A DNA stretch of 64,000 bases from Dallia pectoralis (lineage: Eukaryota > Chordata > Actinopteri > Esociformes > Umbridae). The position numbers and the translations under genes were made by a program. Of this stretch, positions 46,833 to 57,592 are shown in pieces (within the stretch, counting starts at the first letter, position 1; the number at the start of each line of letters is the position of its first letter). The stretch spans positions 11,009,557-11,073,556 of the forward strand of contig CM055753.1 in the NCBI GenBank assembly GCA_029465975.1. Direction: 5' to 3'. The notes below the pieces were generated by a model, which did no database searches, was not told the DNA's origin, and was given only the letters and a program-made list of their open reading frames with translations.

Positions 46833-48255
46833 CTCTAAGTCTGATTTAAAATCGATTGGAACTTGACATCAGGACCTAAATTATGAGCAGTAAAATACGA
46901 ATGACTCTCTATAGGACATTGTGTGCATGAGGTGTTTACTGTACAATTCACACACATGAAAACTGTGCACAATTTATTTCATGTACAAAATCTGCATAGC
47001 ACTTGTTTTACTCTAAATGCTTAAACACACATAGACAAAATATAGCTCAGTTTTAAATGGCGAAGTATCAAAAACAAATATCTCAAAAGAAAACCTAACC
47101 GATTCTTGAGAATCTGACAATAACATTTGCACATTATAACAAATTGGTCAGTACATGACTGACAAGCAAATTGGGCATGTCTTATTAGCTACCCGGTGAG
47201 GTTGGCAATATTACATGCATCTGATAGTTAGCACAGTTTATTAAAATTGGTTGACTAGTTGAATATATGTTCATGGGAATCTCCCGTGGGCATGGTTTGT
47301 ATGTAATCTCACTGTGGACCAAATTACATGAGCGTCAACCTACTTATTAGATGAGAGCTTAATTATATACATTACTTTAATTTATGACTATGAAAGGATG
47401 ATGGAATAACATCTATTTCAAATATTTATTTTTGATTGTTATTAAAAGAACGTATGCATTCAACATTTGATGAACGCAGCACGCTTGTGAATTTACGATA
47501 TGACACGCTATCAGACACACCCATAAATCACCTGGATGGTAACGATATCCTGAAACACGATAGTAATAAGATGAAAAGATCAACTACAAATGATCGAAAA
47601 ACATTAAAGTGTATTGTACAAGAGCTTCCTGAGAAAACAGAGCAGATGTCAGACTGCCTTTCCAATGTGTGGTTTTATTAGACTGTAAAACGTCAATCGA
47701 ACTGAAAACCCTTCATTTTCTTCTTTATTGTGTCATTTTAATGTTCTTAAATGACACTCAGGTCAGCTGTAAGCCTTTTCAGGGATCTGTGAACTCTTCT
47801 CAAAATCTATGAAACACGATTGTCTGAAATGCCTTATTTGTCCAGACTCAATTAGGTTTCCTTTAAAAACTGGAGCAAAATGTGAATGTTGTGGATGATA
47901 ACGCCCCATAAAGGGGCCCATAAATAGAGCCTGTCCAGGCACACAAAAGAGATATCTCGCAGCCTCATCTATCATGACAACGAATCAATCTCCTTATAAA
48001 ATGCAGTCACATGTTGCCCTGCTAAGGAGAAACCATGTGGTTCGACTGGGGATAAAGTGACGGAGACTAATAAAGAACACACTCAAACCGTTGTCTATGA
48101 AATAAGAACCATTGTCTGGAGCAATTAAATATAATTATTCATATTGCACCTCATAAAATGTGTCCCTCACGAGTGACAAGTGACTGAACTAATTGCGTTA
48201 TAAACTAAAAACAATCATTAGCTGTTAATGGTACTGTGGGTGTATTACTTGGCAC
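46833..48255. other. No recognisable gene
   Basis: AT-rich unique DNA. The 81-residue frame at 47436-47681 has ordinary composition but no recognised domain and no splice context I can support. Confidence 0.45.
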
Positions 48256-48727
48256 TAGGGCTAAGATGTTCCATCAGGCTCTGACTACCAAGGTAAGATA
48301 CGGTTACACCTAGCCACCTCAATATTCAGTCCATACCTGGATGTGTCCTTTAGGGCTAAGATGTACCATCAGGCTCTGACTACCAAGGTAAGATACGGTT
48401 ACACCTAGCCACCTCAATATTCAGTCCATACCTGGATGTGTCCTTTAGGGCTAAGATGTACCATCAGGCTCTGACTACCAAGGTAAGATACGGTTACACC
48501 TAGCCACCTCAATATTCAGTCCATACCTGGATGTGTCCTTTAGGGCTAAGATGTTCCATCAGGCTCTGACTACCAAGGTAAGATATGGTTACACCTAGCC
48601 ACCTCAATATTCAGTCCATACCTGGATGTGTCCTTTAGGGCTAAGATGTTCCATCAGGCTCTGACTACCAAGGTAAGATATGGTTACACCTAGCCACCTC
48701 ACTATTCAGTCCATACATGCACGTGTC
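48256..48727. repeat. 95-bp tandem repeat, about 5 copies
   Basis: Units start GGGCTAAGATGTTCCATCAG and contain ACCAAGGTAAGAT, TAGCCACCTCAATATTCAG and GGATGTGTCCTTTA. Successive starts are exactly 95 bp apart (48258, 48353, 48448). Differences are single substitutions. Confidence 0.95.
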
Positions 48728-51181
48728 CTTGACCCAGCTACAACCGATATTATCCCAGCTTCCCTCCAACCAACCAAACATCACTCCATCTCACGGGCAC
48801 TCAAGTGTCTGTTTAGGTCGGCATTTGTGAATGAAATTAAAAGTTTTCCATTGGGTTTTAAGATACTGCAGATTGCCCACATCAAAGTGTTACATCCTTA
48901 TCAGAACCCAGCCCCCCCGGCCGGACTCTACTTGCTTTATTTTGGTGCTAAGTCTACTTTTTCTAAGTCGTGGTGTCTTTTATAGCACCAAGCTGAATTT
49001 TCACTAGCTGTTAAGTTGCTGGGAAACCCCATGGTCATTATTTACTGGCCTCTCATAGAGCTATAGTGATCATGCCAGGCAGGCATCCTACAACTTGACT
49101 TACTTGCTGAGTGGAATAAATAACTGAATGGCTCGGCCACACACACGACTAAAAAGGCGGATTGCCACAGTCGTTAACTCTTCCGAGTCCGTCGGGTGTC
49201 GTTTCGAAGAGGCAGGGACGTAGATACAGATGGATTTGATTAATTTTGGAGAAACAATCAGGAACGAAACGGCAGAAATCAAATCAGGAATCGCCTGCCA
49301 TTTAGGATGCAAATGTATATACCTCAGAGCTCTACCTCTACCAGAGATTTCAGAGAACCTGCTGTAGCTATGGCAACAGCGGTGAAGTGTTTCAAATTTA
49401 ATAGATCATATGAAGATTGACCCCATGGCTTACCTATACTGAAGTAAAGTCCCACACCTTCCCTTGCTCTCCTGCATCCTCCCAGTTATCCAACCCAAGG
49501 GACAGCCTCCTCAACCTGTTGCTATGGATACACACCTGCAGTGTGAAAAGCAAAATGAAACAATCTCCTGTTCGTTGCAGGGATTTTGGGCCTGAACACT
49601 TATTATTAAACTCGCATAAGAAAGAACACACCGAGTCATCAACACCCGTCTGGTCCTCTTGTTAAAAAACAGCCCCAACCTGACAGAACCTGGATCGACC
49701 GGGCCGGAAAGAACACAACTCAGACCTGGTGGGAGGGACAGTTGGTGCCACAGTTGGTGCCACAGGACCCATTTACTCCCCAGCCCAACTGAGTTAACCA
49801 CGCATTAGCATTAACCAATTAAAAAAGGCCCTATCGAACACACGTGGCCTGCCCAAGTCGAATAATTAATGAGTAAATGAGCCAAATAAAGACAGCAGTC
49901 AGAGACATCTGAGACTATGTTGACCAGGCATTGCCACTGCAGGGGTAACAACAGCAGAAATCTCAGCTGCACTGGAAGTTATCAGAACCCACCAATAACT
50001 TCTGAGCGAGTCAAGTTATGTTACATTCAGTCATCAATACGTGGAAATAGTTAATGATTCAGGCACTGTGAACCCACTCACGGAAACCAGGGCTGAAACT
50101 GGATGTGCCATCATCAATTAACGGGCACAGGCAACTCTACAAACTGTGGTTTGCTAATTAATTCTTAACAAGTTGGGAAACCTCTTTCACCACGGCCCTG
50201 TCATGACAAATGAAAAAAGATTTTCTGACGACACATTTATTAACATGGTCAGGGAATTCTATCAGTGCTGATGCAGCACCTCGATATTGTTGCGCCTTAT
50301 GAAACATGTGCCGAGATGGTTTTCGGTATTGACAGAAAATTGATAAAAAACTCACAGACATTAGAACAAAACACTTAGAAAACAGTTGGCGCCTCCTTGT
50401 GGAGCAACTGAAAAAAGAAACATATTCTTTCAACCCAAGAGTTAGTGACACTTGAGGATCATCACCGGAATAAGATTCTATCAAGGCTGAAAAACGGGCA
50501 CATTGTTTCTGTACCCTTTGACCTTTCATGTGTGGGTGTTTTGTCTCTGCTCTTGATACAACTTGATAGATCAGGTTACTTTAAAAGCACAAACTTTGCT
50601 AAGTTCTTGGAAGGACTACATTTATTTTTAGATGGTCCATAAACACATTTACTTTTAGAATTGTTGTTCTGATGGCCTTTGATGGTCTAGCTCTAGTTAA
50701 ACGTGTTCTTGGTCAGTCCATACCGTGCTAAGTTTTGATTCTTAAAACAAAGGTATTTCCATCAAATGTTTTTTTTTCATATAATTAGTAGCATAAACAA
50801 AACCAGTTACTGTAATATGCAAGCTGCTAACTTTCCCAGGTATTCATTTTTACTAAACAACATAGCTGCCTTGTCGGATACAAAGAACATAAAGGTTTCA
50901 TCTGGACCAGGAATGGATTGACAACATTGGATTGAACCCTTTTTATTTTTCACACACAAAGATCTAGTGGCTGTTAGTCCCGTCTCTCAATTATACACAC
51001 AGACTAAGTTCTACCACTCAAATGTACTCAGGTGTAGCGGATGAAGAGGTTCTTACCAAGTTGCCAAGATTAGTTTGAACAAATGAATGTTGGTGAATTA
51101 CCCGCTATTGTATGAATATATTAAGCAAACTACATTAATACTACCTACTAGCCTCAGAAAAAGCAACAATGTGGATTAATA
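48728..51181. other. No recognisable gene
   Basis: Unique AT-rich sequence. I see no exon, RNA gene or repeat array that I can support. Confidence 0.5.
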
Positions 51182-51635
51182 CACTATCGTAAAAAAGTCT
51201 GAGTTCACTCTAAAATGTCCTTGTTTTTCAAATAAAAGCAATTCTTTTGTGCATTAAAATAACATTTAATTGATCAGAAATACAGCGTAGAAATTGAACT
51301 GTTGTGGAAGCAGCTCGACCATACGATAAAAATGTTCATAAAATCCAATCCAACTTGTTGGACGTGTTTAAGGAAGCATAGCTGAAATAATATCAGATTA
51401 TCTCAATAAATTCATAACTAGAATTTCAAAGGTCGGCAAAGGTTCGTCTTTGACCAAAGCAAAGTTTGAAGGACACAAATATAATTTAAATTAAAGTTAA
51501 TTATTTCTAAGCATGTCAATGACAAATCTTCCTATTTATTTTTATATTGTTCCTATTCAAACAAATTTCATGTATGTTTGGATGGAAAGACAAGGACATT
51601 TCTAAATGAACAAAAACTTTAGAACGACAGCATAC
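51182..51635. mobile_element. Old Tc1-like element or MITE
   Basis: The left part contains AAATGTCCTTGTTTTTC and, inside, GATCAGAAATACAGCGTAGA. The right part contains GACAAGGACATTTCTAAATG and AAACTTTAGAACG, the inverted counterpart. These match the terminal text I recall for salmonid-type Tc1 transposons. No transposase frame remains. Confidence 0.6.
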
Positions 51636-52192
51636 ATACACAATATAGAAACTGAAATAAATAGGAGCTTGTGAAACAGGTTCGTAGAGAGAACAAATAG
51701 CCAACAGACATTCAGTCGACCCCATCAGGAAGGTCAGAAGAATACATAAGACCCGGAAACAGCAGAACACGTATTGCCGAACACACAAGTCAGGAATGTA
51801 GCGATCAACATTTCAAATCTCTAAAATCCGCATCACAGCACACCCACACACCCACACACCAAAACTGAAACACTGAATGACCTGCTTATATCTTGTGATC
51901 ACAGTGCATGTTTTGATTCATGTTTCCAAAAATCAGCTCTGCATGGTATTTACTCAGCACACCGGTTTTGGGCGAAAATAAAACTGTTGCTGTCGTTGTC
52001 CTTGACAACTGTGAAATACGAATTTATTGGCGTTTCTCTGATAAGATCCTAATCCTGGAATTAAGACAAATTTTCTTTTCAAATGTCCTTTGTTCTTTAT
52101 GGTAGCATCATCCACACGTAATCCTAGAACGGTTGCGATAGATTTGAATTGAAGACGTTCACCCATGTCCCCAATTAAAACCTAGTTTCTTT
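51636..52192. other. No recognisable gene
   Basis: Unique sequence up to the gypsy LTR. The five bases before the LTR are GGAAA, the predicted left target-site duplication. Confidence 0.5.
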
Positions 52193-52197
52193 GGAAA

Positions 52198-53027
52198 TGT
52201 AACCCTACGGTGGTAGTTCTGCTTATAGGCAGGCTGATAATCTATTGTAGGAGTTATCTAAATCTAGATTCGATGAGGAGATTGGTTATGTACTAATCAT
52301 ATGGTCAGAGGACTCATAGACTCCACTCCAAAGGAAGCACAAGACAACAGAATATAGTTTAAATGCAATTATTATTCCATCTATTTTCCTTATTTTCTCA
52401 ACCAAGGTACAATATTCAGTTCAGTTCACACAGCAGTAGTACCATCAATGTTAACAAATCGGCTACAACTTACGAGATCTCATGAAACAAAACAAAAAAA
52501 AAAGAAACCTCTCAAAATAAACTAGTTACCCCTGAGTGCACTCAGATATTATAACTGTCCAACCACCCCTTCAATACTTAGCGTCCATGTCTACCACCCA
52601 ACGGAACCGTTGCAGCGCTGTTAGATGAGGCAGTGGACCAGGGAACCAGGCACCAGGGCGAACAGAGAGGAATCCAGCTGTAGTGGAAAGAACACCGGGG
52701 ATCCGGGACCAGAAGAAGCCTCCGGAAAAAAAAAAACAGCCGAGATAACTTTGGTTTCAACGGGTGTCTTCTAATTCTAATTTAATTCAACCTTGAGGTT
52801 ATATTTAGTTTATAAATCTATTTAAATCTTAATATTTACTACTGCTCTATCTCCCGTTTCTCTGCAGACTTTTTCCAGGAAAAAAGACCGATTTTTCCAG
52901 AACAGCAGAAGAAGAACGTTTCATAGTGCACTGCCACCTAGTGGCGAACTAGACATTGCACCTTATTTAAATGCTTGCATTAAAGATCACTTCAGGACTT
53001 TATTGGGGCAAAATTGACAGGGTTACA
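52198..53027 (-). repeat. Gypsy LTR 1 (3' LTR of copy 1)
   Basis: 830 bp with termini TGTAACCC and GGGTTACA, a perfect 8-bp inverted repeat. It differs from LTR 2 at a few sites: a C in the A run near 52494, TTTCTCTG versus TTTCACTG near 52860, and A-run length near 52730. Confidence 0.93.
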
Positions 53028-53040
53028 CCCTCCCCCTCTA
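53028..53040 (-). promoter_or_regulatory. Gypsy polypurine tract, copy 1
   Basis: On the minus strand TAGAGGGGGAGGG directly abuts LTR 1, the expected primer for plus-strand synthesis. Pol stops only about 25 bp before it. The same tract recurs at 60175-60187. Confidence 0.8.
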
Positions 53041-53065
53041 AACCACATGAGTCCCTGCATGTGTG

Positions 53066-56000
53066 TTAAATCTGACAAGGTATCTGGTGGTCAGGAATAA
53101 TATCTTGGAGTCTCCCAAAAAACTGACTAAGGGCAAGGATTAGGGGTTTCCCTAGCTCTTCATAGGTGAACTTGGGTGGGGGATGTCTTTCTCTTTGTGA
53201 ACGTCTGGCCTCACCTTGCTCTTCCCCACAAGTCACATCTGAGTGCTTTTTAGGGTTTAAAGAGGAACTGCTCTGAGCCTTGTCTGAGTCGTGAGCTGGT
53301 GTTGGGTCTGTGACCACTGCACTTTGCGATATTTCACTCTCTGGAATGTCTATGACGACATGGTCACTTTGGGTTGAGAATTGATGGGCAGCTGCATTTG
53401 TATCAAGAGGTGCAACTGAGTGATCATGAATTAGTTGGGGTTCTGGACATTTGAACTCAGGAGCCCTGGGGTTCAGAGAAGACTCAGAGCCACTGACGGG
53501 GATAACTTCGAACTCTTGCACATAGGGTCCCCATGTGGTGAACTGTGGAGGTTCATTCACATAGTAGCCATCATCCTCTTCTTCTCTGTCCGAATACTCA
53601 CATTCCACCTCCTGGTTTTGTCTACTCCTCAGGCGCAATTGAGTTGGTTTGCTTTGGTGCGGCACTGAATCAGGAGTAATATCAACTGGCAGAAATCCAC
53701 ATGGTAAAAGTAAGTCCCTATGAAGTGTACGCCGAGGGCCATTTCCTGCTTCTGGCTTGACTACATACACAGGACCACCGTCAATCCGCTTCACAACAAT
53801 GTGGATGGGCCTTTCCCATTTATCGGCTAACTTGTGTTTGCCACGGATGTTGACATTCTTCACCAAGACACGGTCCCCTTCTTCTAATTCAGCAGTTTTC
53901 ACTTTGGCATCAAATCTGTGCTTATTTCTTTCTCCAGACTTTTTGGAGTTCTCTGCAGCCAGTGCATAGCTTTCTTTGAGTCTCTGGCGCAAGGTTTGGA
54001 CATATTCTGAGTGAGTTGTATGAGTCTCAGTTGGAGGTTTCAAGCCAAGTATGAGGTCAACTGGCAACATCGGCTGCCTGCCGAACATCAGCTCATACGG
54101 TGAGTAACCGGTTGCATCATTCCTGGTGCAGTTGTACGCATGTACAACAGGCCTCACAAAGTCCCGCCAGTGATGTTTGTCCTCCTCGTCGAGGGTACCA
54201 AGCATGCTGATAAGGGTCCTGTTAAAACGCTCCACAGGATTCCCTTGAGGATGGTATGGGGTGGTGCGCACTTTCTCAGCCCCTATCAGTGAACACAGCT
54301 CCTTGATTGTGTGGGATTCAAAGTCACGTCCCTGATCACTATGAAGGCGACTAGGGAACCCATAGTAGACCAAGAAGTTTTCCCAGAGAGCTTTAGCGAC
54401 AGTTCTGGCCTTCTGGTCTTTTGTTGGCACAGCCACCGCGAAGCGGGTGAAATGGTCAGTGATGACTAGTATATTTCTGGTGTCACGGTTGTCGGGTTCA
54501 AGGGACAAGTAGTCCATGCAAACAAGCTCTAGCGGGTAAGTTGTCCTAATGTTCACCATGGGTGCTGCTCTTTGTGGCGGAGTTTTCCTTCTGAAACAAC
54601 GTTCGCATGTGTGACACTTCTTCTCAACTGATTCCTTCATTTTAGGCCAGTAACATCTGGCACGAGCAAGATTTAACACACGCTCTGGCCCTAGATGACC
54701 AACCTCATCGTGAAAACCCTTGAGAGCTCTTTCTCTGAATTCCTCAGGTAAGACGAGCTGATGAATTTTGTTTCCTCTGTCAAAACACTTCCGATAAAGT
54801 ACATCATCAATGAGCTCAAGCTTATTCCACTCCCGAAGGAGCAACTTGACTTCAGGTGACTCAGCTTTCACAGACTTGAAGTGGGGCTTTTGTCTCTTTT
54901 TGACCAAGGTGACGACTTTCCCAATTGATGGATCCTTTATTTGCGCTTCATGCCAGTTTTCTTTTGTCATACCAGGTACGGTGTTTTGTCCAGTATCAAT
55001 GAATAGATCAGGTAAAGAGGAGGCGTCAACAACAAGGGACTCAGCAAGAACAGGTAAACGCATGGTTACTGAATGGCGTTGACATACAGCTGAGACTGCA
55101 TCCGATGGAATCTCCCCCTCTATAAGGCGTTTTGTCATTGAGTTAATCCGTTCTTTTTCCTGCAGGTACTCATAATCCTCTTGAGGAGCTGCTTGGGGTC
55201 TCCTTGACAATCCGTCCGCATCACCATTAGTTCGTCCAGCCCGATATTTGATGTTGAATCTGAAAGTTGAGAGGGCCGCTAGCCAGCGGTGTCCGGCTGC
55301 GTCGAGCTTTGCGGATGAAAGGACATAGGTAAGAGGGTTGTTATCTGTTAGGACTGAAAAGTCTGTACCATACAGGTAGTCACAGAATTTCTCACAAATT
55401 GCCCACTTTAACGCTAGAAACTCTAGCTTGTGAGTAGGATAGTTCTTCTCGCTCTTGGATAAGCCTCTGCTGGCATAGGCTACTACTCTAAGCTTTCCAT
55501 CTTGGTCTTGATAAAGAGCTGCTCCTAACCCCTCACAGCAAGCGTCCGTATGTAACACATATGGGAGCTTGGGATTCGCGAAAGCGAGTACAGGGGCTGA
55601 TGTCAACTTTTCAATCAGTGTTCTGAAAGAGGACTCACACTCAGGCGTCCACTCTGAACCAAATGGTGCTCTGGGGCTTATACCAGTGTTGGGTCTCAGT
55701 GTTTTATAAACTCTACCCCTCTTTTTAGGCGGATGGTACCCCGCAGTGAGGGCGTTGAGAGGCTTGGCGATTTTTGAATAGCCCTCCACAAATCTTCTGT
55801 AATACCCTGAAAATCCTAGGAAACGTTTTAGTTCTTCTCTGTTCCCAGGGCGGGGCCAATCCCTCAGGGCTGACACTTTATCTGGGTCTGTGTGAACTCC
55901 TTGAGCGTCAACAATATGGCCCAGGTATTTCACGGAAGACCTGAAAAACTGGCACTTCTCTGGGGATAATTTTAGGCCGTAGCTTTTGAGACGATGAAGC

Positions 56001-57592
56001 ACCTTCAGGAGCCTTGCTTCGTGCTCTTCTAGAGTCTGGGAAAAGACGATGACGTCGTCCAAAAACACCAAAACCTCGCTCAGATGTAGGTCACCAACAC
56101 ACTTCTCCATGAGGCGTTGAAAGGTGCTAGGTGCGTTGGTGACACCTTGTGGCATACGATTGAACTCATAGAAACCTAATGGACATGTGAACGCAGTTTT
56201 GTGTTTATCTTCTTCCACCATTTCCACCTGGTAATAACCCGACTTCAGATCCATCACAGAGAACCACCTTGCTCCACTCAGGGCTGAAAATGTCTCCTCG
56301 ATGTTAGGAAGAGCATAAGCATCCTTAATAGTGCGACTGTTAAGCTTCCTATAGTCGATGCATAGTCTGATCTTTCCGTTTTTCTTTTTCACGACAACCA
56401 CTGGGGATGCAAAGGGACTCTCGGATTCCCGTATTACACTAGCGTCCAAAAGCTCTCTAAGATGTTGTCTGACAGCTTCTCGATCGCTTGGGTGTATCGG
56501 CCTGGATCTTTCTTTGAAGGGTGTCTCGTCCTGCAGACGGATGGTATGTTTTACGGCAGTGGTATGGCCAAATGACAGCTCATCAAGCGCAAAAATCCCA
56601 GGAATGGAGTTCAGCTTATCCCGAATGCGTATCTTCCACTCCTCTGGCATTGGGGAGTCATCCAGATTAAAGGAAGGTTTGCCATCTGATGTTTGTGAAT
56701 CAACTTGTGCAGAGGGGGTCATGGGCATCACACTTTGAACTGCAGACACTTCACCAATAACACACCTTGGAGGTAGGGTGACAGTGTGATCTGTGGTGTT
56801 GCTGAGGACTACAGGGATCTTGGTTGAAGCTCTTGTGTTTATGTTTATTAGTGCACACTGAATGAACAGCCCACCCGGCAGGGAGGAAGTTTCAGGGGAT
56901 TCAACGACAAATGTCATATTAGGATTGGCTTTTCCAACTCTAACGTCTCCAAAAAGATACATTTTGTGTCTTGCCGGGATAGGAATGGGCTTTCCTCCGT
57001 GCAATTTCACTGGACAAGCTCTAGCTTCACTTTCACGTACTCGGGCCACATGTTGGAGCAGTACTGCAAAACTGTCTGATCTTCTGAGAAACTCGGATTT
57101 GTCATAACCTATTCCACGCTGGTATAACTTGAGCAAGACATTTGTGCCAATTAAGACAGGAATCTTGCTATTGAACTGGTTTTCAGGGACAATGAGTGCT
57201 AAAACAGACATTTGCTCTTCCGTTCCAGTAACATTCTCAGGGAAGGTTAAGTGGGCTTCCACATACCCCAGGTAAGGCACTGCTTGACCTCCAGCCCCTT
57301 CGACCTCGAGAAGATTGTGTATCGACTGAACAGGTAAGTTTGACATGTATTTAGAATGAAAAGTTTCTGAAATTGTTGTTACTTGGGATCCTGTGTCGAG
57401 AATTGCATCACATTTCATGTCTTCAACAGAGATGTTTGAAGTGCAACGAGGCCCCACAAGTCCAGGTGGCAATTTGCAGCCAGAAGAACTACTGCTTTCA
57501 GAAGGGCACTCATTGTGAATCATTGCTATGGGACATTCTTTGTCCTCAGCTCCTGGTCGCCCCAAGGCAGGAGCCTCTAGAAGTTTAAAGAT
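53066..57592 (-). CDS. pol: Gypsy copy 1 Pol (protease, RT, RNase H, integrase), intact
   Basis: An uninterrupted 1,499-residue frame is marked from 57565, but that first codon is TTG. The frame is open further upstream and overlaps gag, so entry is probably by -1 frameshift at TTTAAAC. The aspartic protease has DTGS near residue 57. RT has LCIDYRKLN and the catalytic FLDD near 502. RNase H has HTDACCEG near 673 and TDNNPLTY. Integrase has an HHCC zinc region ending CHTCERC near 975, then MDYLSLEP, HSDQGRDF and NPVERFNRT as D, D and E. A GPY/F-like module (ADKWERPIHIVVKR) follows and then an acidic tail; I see no chromodomain. The length is full for a gypsy Pol. Confidence 0.93.
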   Translation of the reverse strand: MFKLLEAPALGRPGAEDKECPIAMIHNECPSESSSSSGCKLPPGLVGPRCTSNISVEDMKCDAILDTGSQVTTISETFHSKYMSNLPVQSIHNLLEVEGAGGQAVPYLGYVEAHLTFPENVTGTEEQMSVLALIVPENQFNSKIPVLIGTNVLLKLYQRGIGYDKSEFLRRSDSFAVLLQHVARVRESEARACPVKLHGGKPIPIPARHKMYLFGDVRVGKANPNMTFVVESPETSSLPGGLFIQCALININTRASTKIPVVLSNTTDHTVTLPPRCVIGEVSAVQSVMPMTPSAQVDSQTSDGKPSFNLDDSPMPEEWKIRIRDKLNSIPGIFALDELSFGHTTAVKHTIRLQDETPFKERSRPIHPSDREAVRQHLRELLDASVIRESESPFASPVVVVKKKNGKIRLCIDYRKLNSRTIKDAYALPNIEETFSALSGARWFSVMDLKSGYYQVEMVEEDKHKTAFTCPLGFYEFNRMPQGVTNAPSTFQRLMEKCVGDLHLSEVLVFLDDVIVFSQTLEEHEARLLKVLHRLKSYGLKLSPEKCQFFRSSVKYLGHIVDAQGVHTDPDKVSALRDWPRPGNREELKRFLGFSGYYRRFVEGYSKIAKPLNALTAGYHPPKKRGRVYKTLRPNTGISPRAPFGSEWTPECESSFRTLIEKLTSAPVLAFANPKLPYVLHTDACCEGLGAALYQDQDGKLRVVAYASRGLSKSEKNYPTHKLEFLALKWAICEKFCDYLYGTDFSVLTDNNPLTYVLSSAKLDAAGHRWLAALSTFRFNIKYRAGRTNGDADGLSRRPQAAPQEDYEYLQEKERINSMTKRLIEGEIPSDAVSAVCQRHSVTMRLPVLAESLVVDASSLPDLFIDTGQNTVPGMTKENWHEAQIKDPSIGKVVTLVKKRQKPHFKSVKAESPEVKLLLREWNKLELIDDVLYRKCFDRGNKIHQLVLPEEFRERALKGFHDEVGHLGPERVLNLARARCYWPKMKESVEKKCHTCERCFRRKTPPQRAAPMVNIRTTYPLELVCMDYLSLEPDNRDTRNILVITDHFTRFAVAVPTKDQKARTVAKALWENFLVYYGFPSRLHSDQGRDFESHTIKELCSLIGAEKVRTTPYHPQGNPVERFNRTLISMLGTLDEEDKHHWRDFVRPVVHAYNCTRNDATGYSPYELMFGRQPMLPVDLILGLKPPTETHTTHSEYVQTLRQRLKESYALAAENSKKSGERNKHRFDAKVKTAELEEGDRVLVKNVNIRGKHKLADKWERPIHIVVKRIDGGPVYVVKPEAGNGPRRTLHRDLLLPCGFLPVDITPDSVPHQSKPTQLRLRSRQNQEVECEYSDREEEDDGYYVNEPPQFTTWGPYVQEFEVIPVSGSESSLNPRAPEFKCPEPQLIHDHSVAPLDTNAAAHQFSTQSDHVVIDIPESEISQSAVVTDPTPAHDSDKAQSSSSLNPKKHSDVTCGEEQGEARRSQRERHPPPKFTYEELGKPLILALSQFFGRLQDIIPDHQIPCQI
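57529..57589 (-). promoter_or_regulatory. Programmed -1 ribosomal frameshift signal (slippery site plus pseudoknot)
   Basis: Minus-strand T TTA AAC (57583-57589) lies in the gag phase (TTA, AAC), followed by TTC and the gag stop TAG at 57577-57579. Eight nucleotides on, GCTCCTG (57568-57574) can pair with CAGGAGC (57549-57555), a perfect 7-bp stem. Loop bases TGGGGC (57559-57564) can pair with GTCCCA (57529-57534), giving an H-type pseudoknot with one G-U pair. Pol lies in the -1 frame. Site, phase, spacing and structure all fit a programmed frameshift. Confidence 0.82.

Noticed and set aside
47436..47681. 81-residue plus-strand frame with ordinary amino-acid composition
   Set aside because: It matches no family I know and has no splice or promoter context. 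Chance occurrence is likely in this AT-rich DNA.
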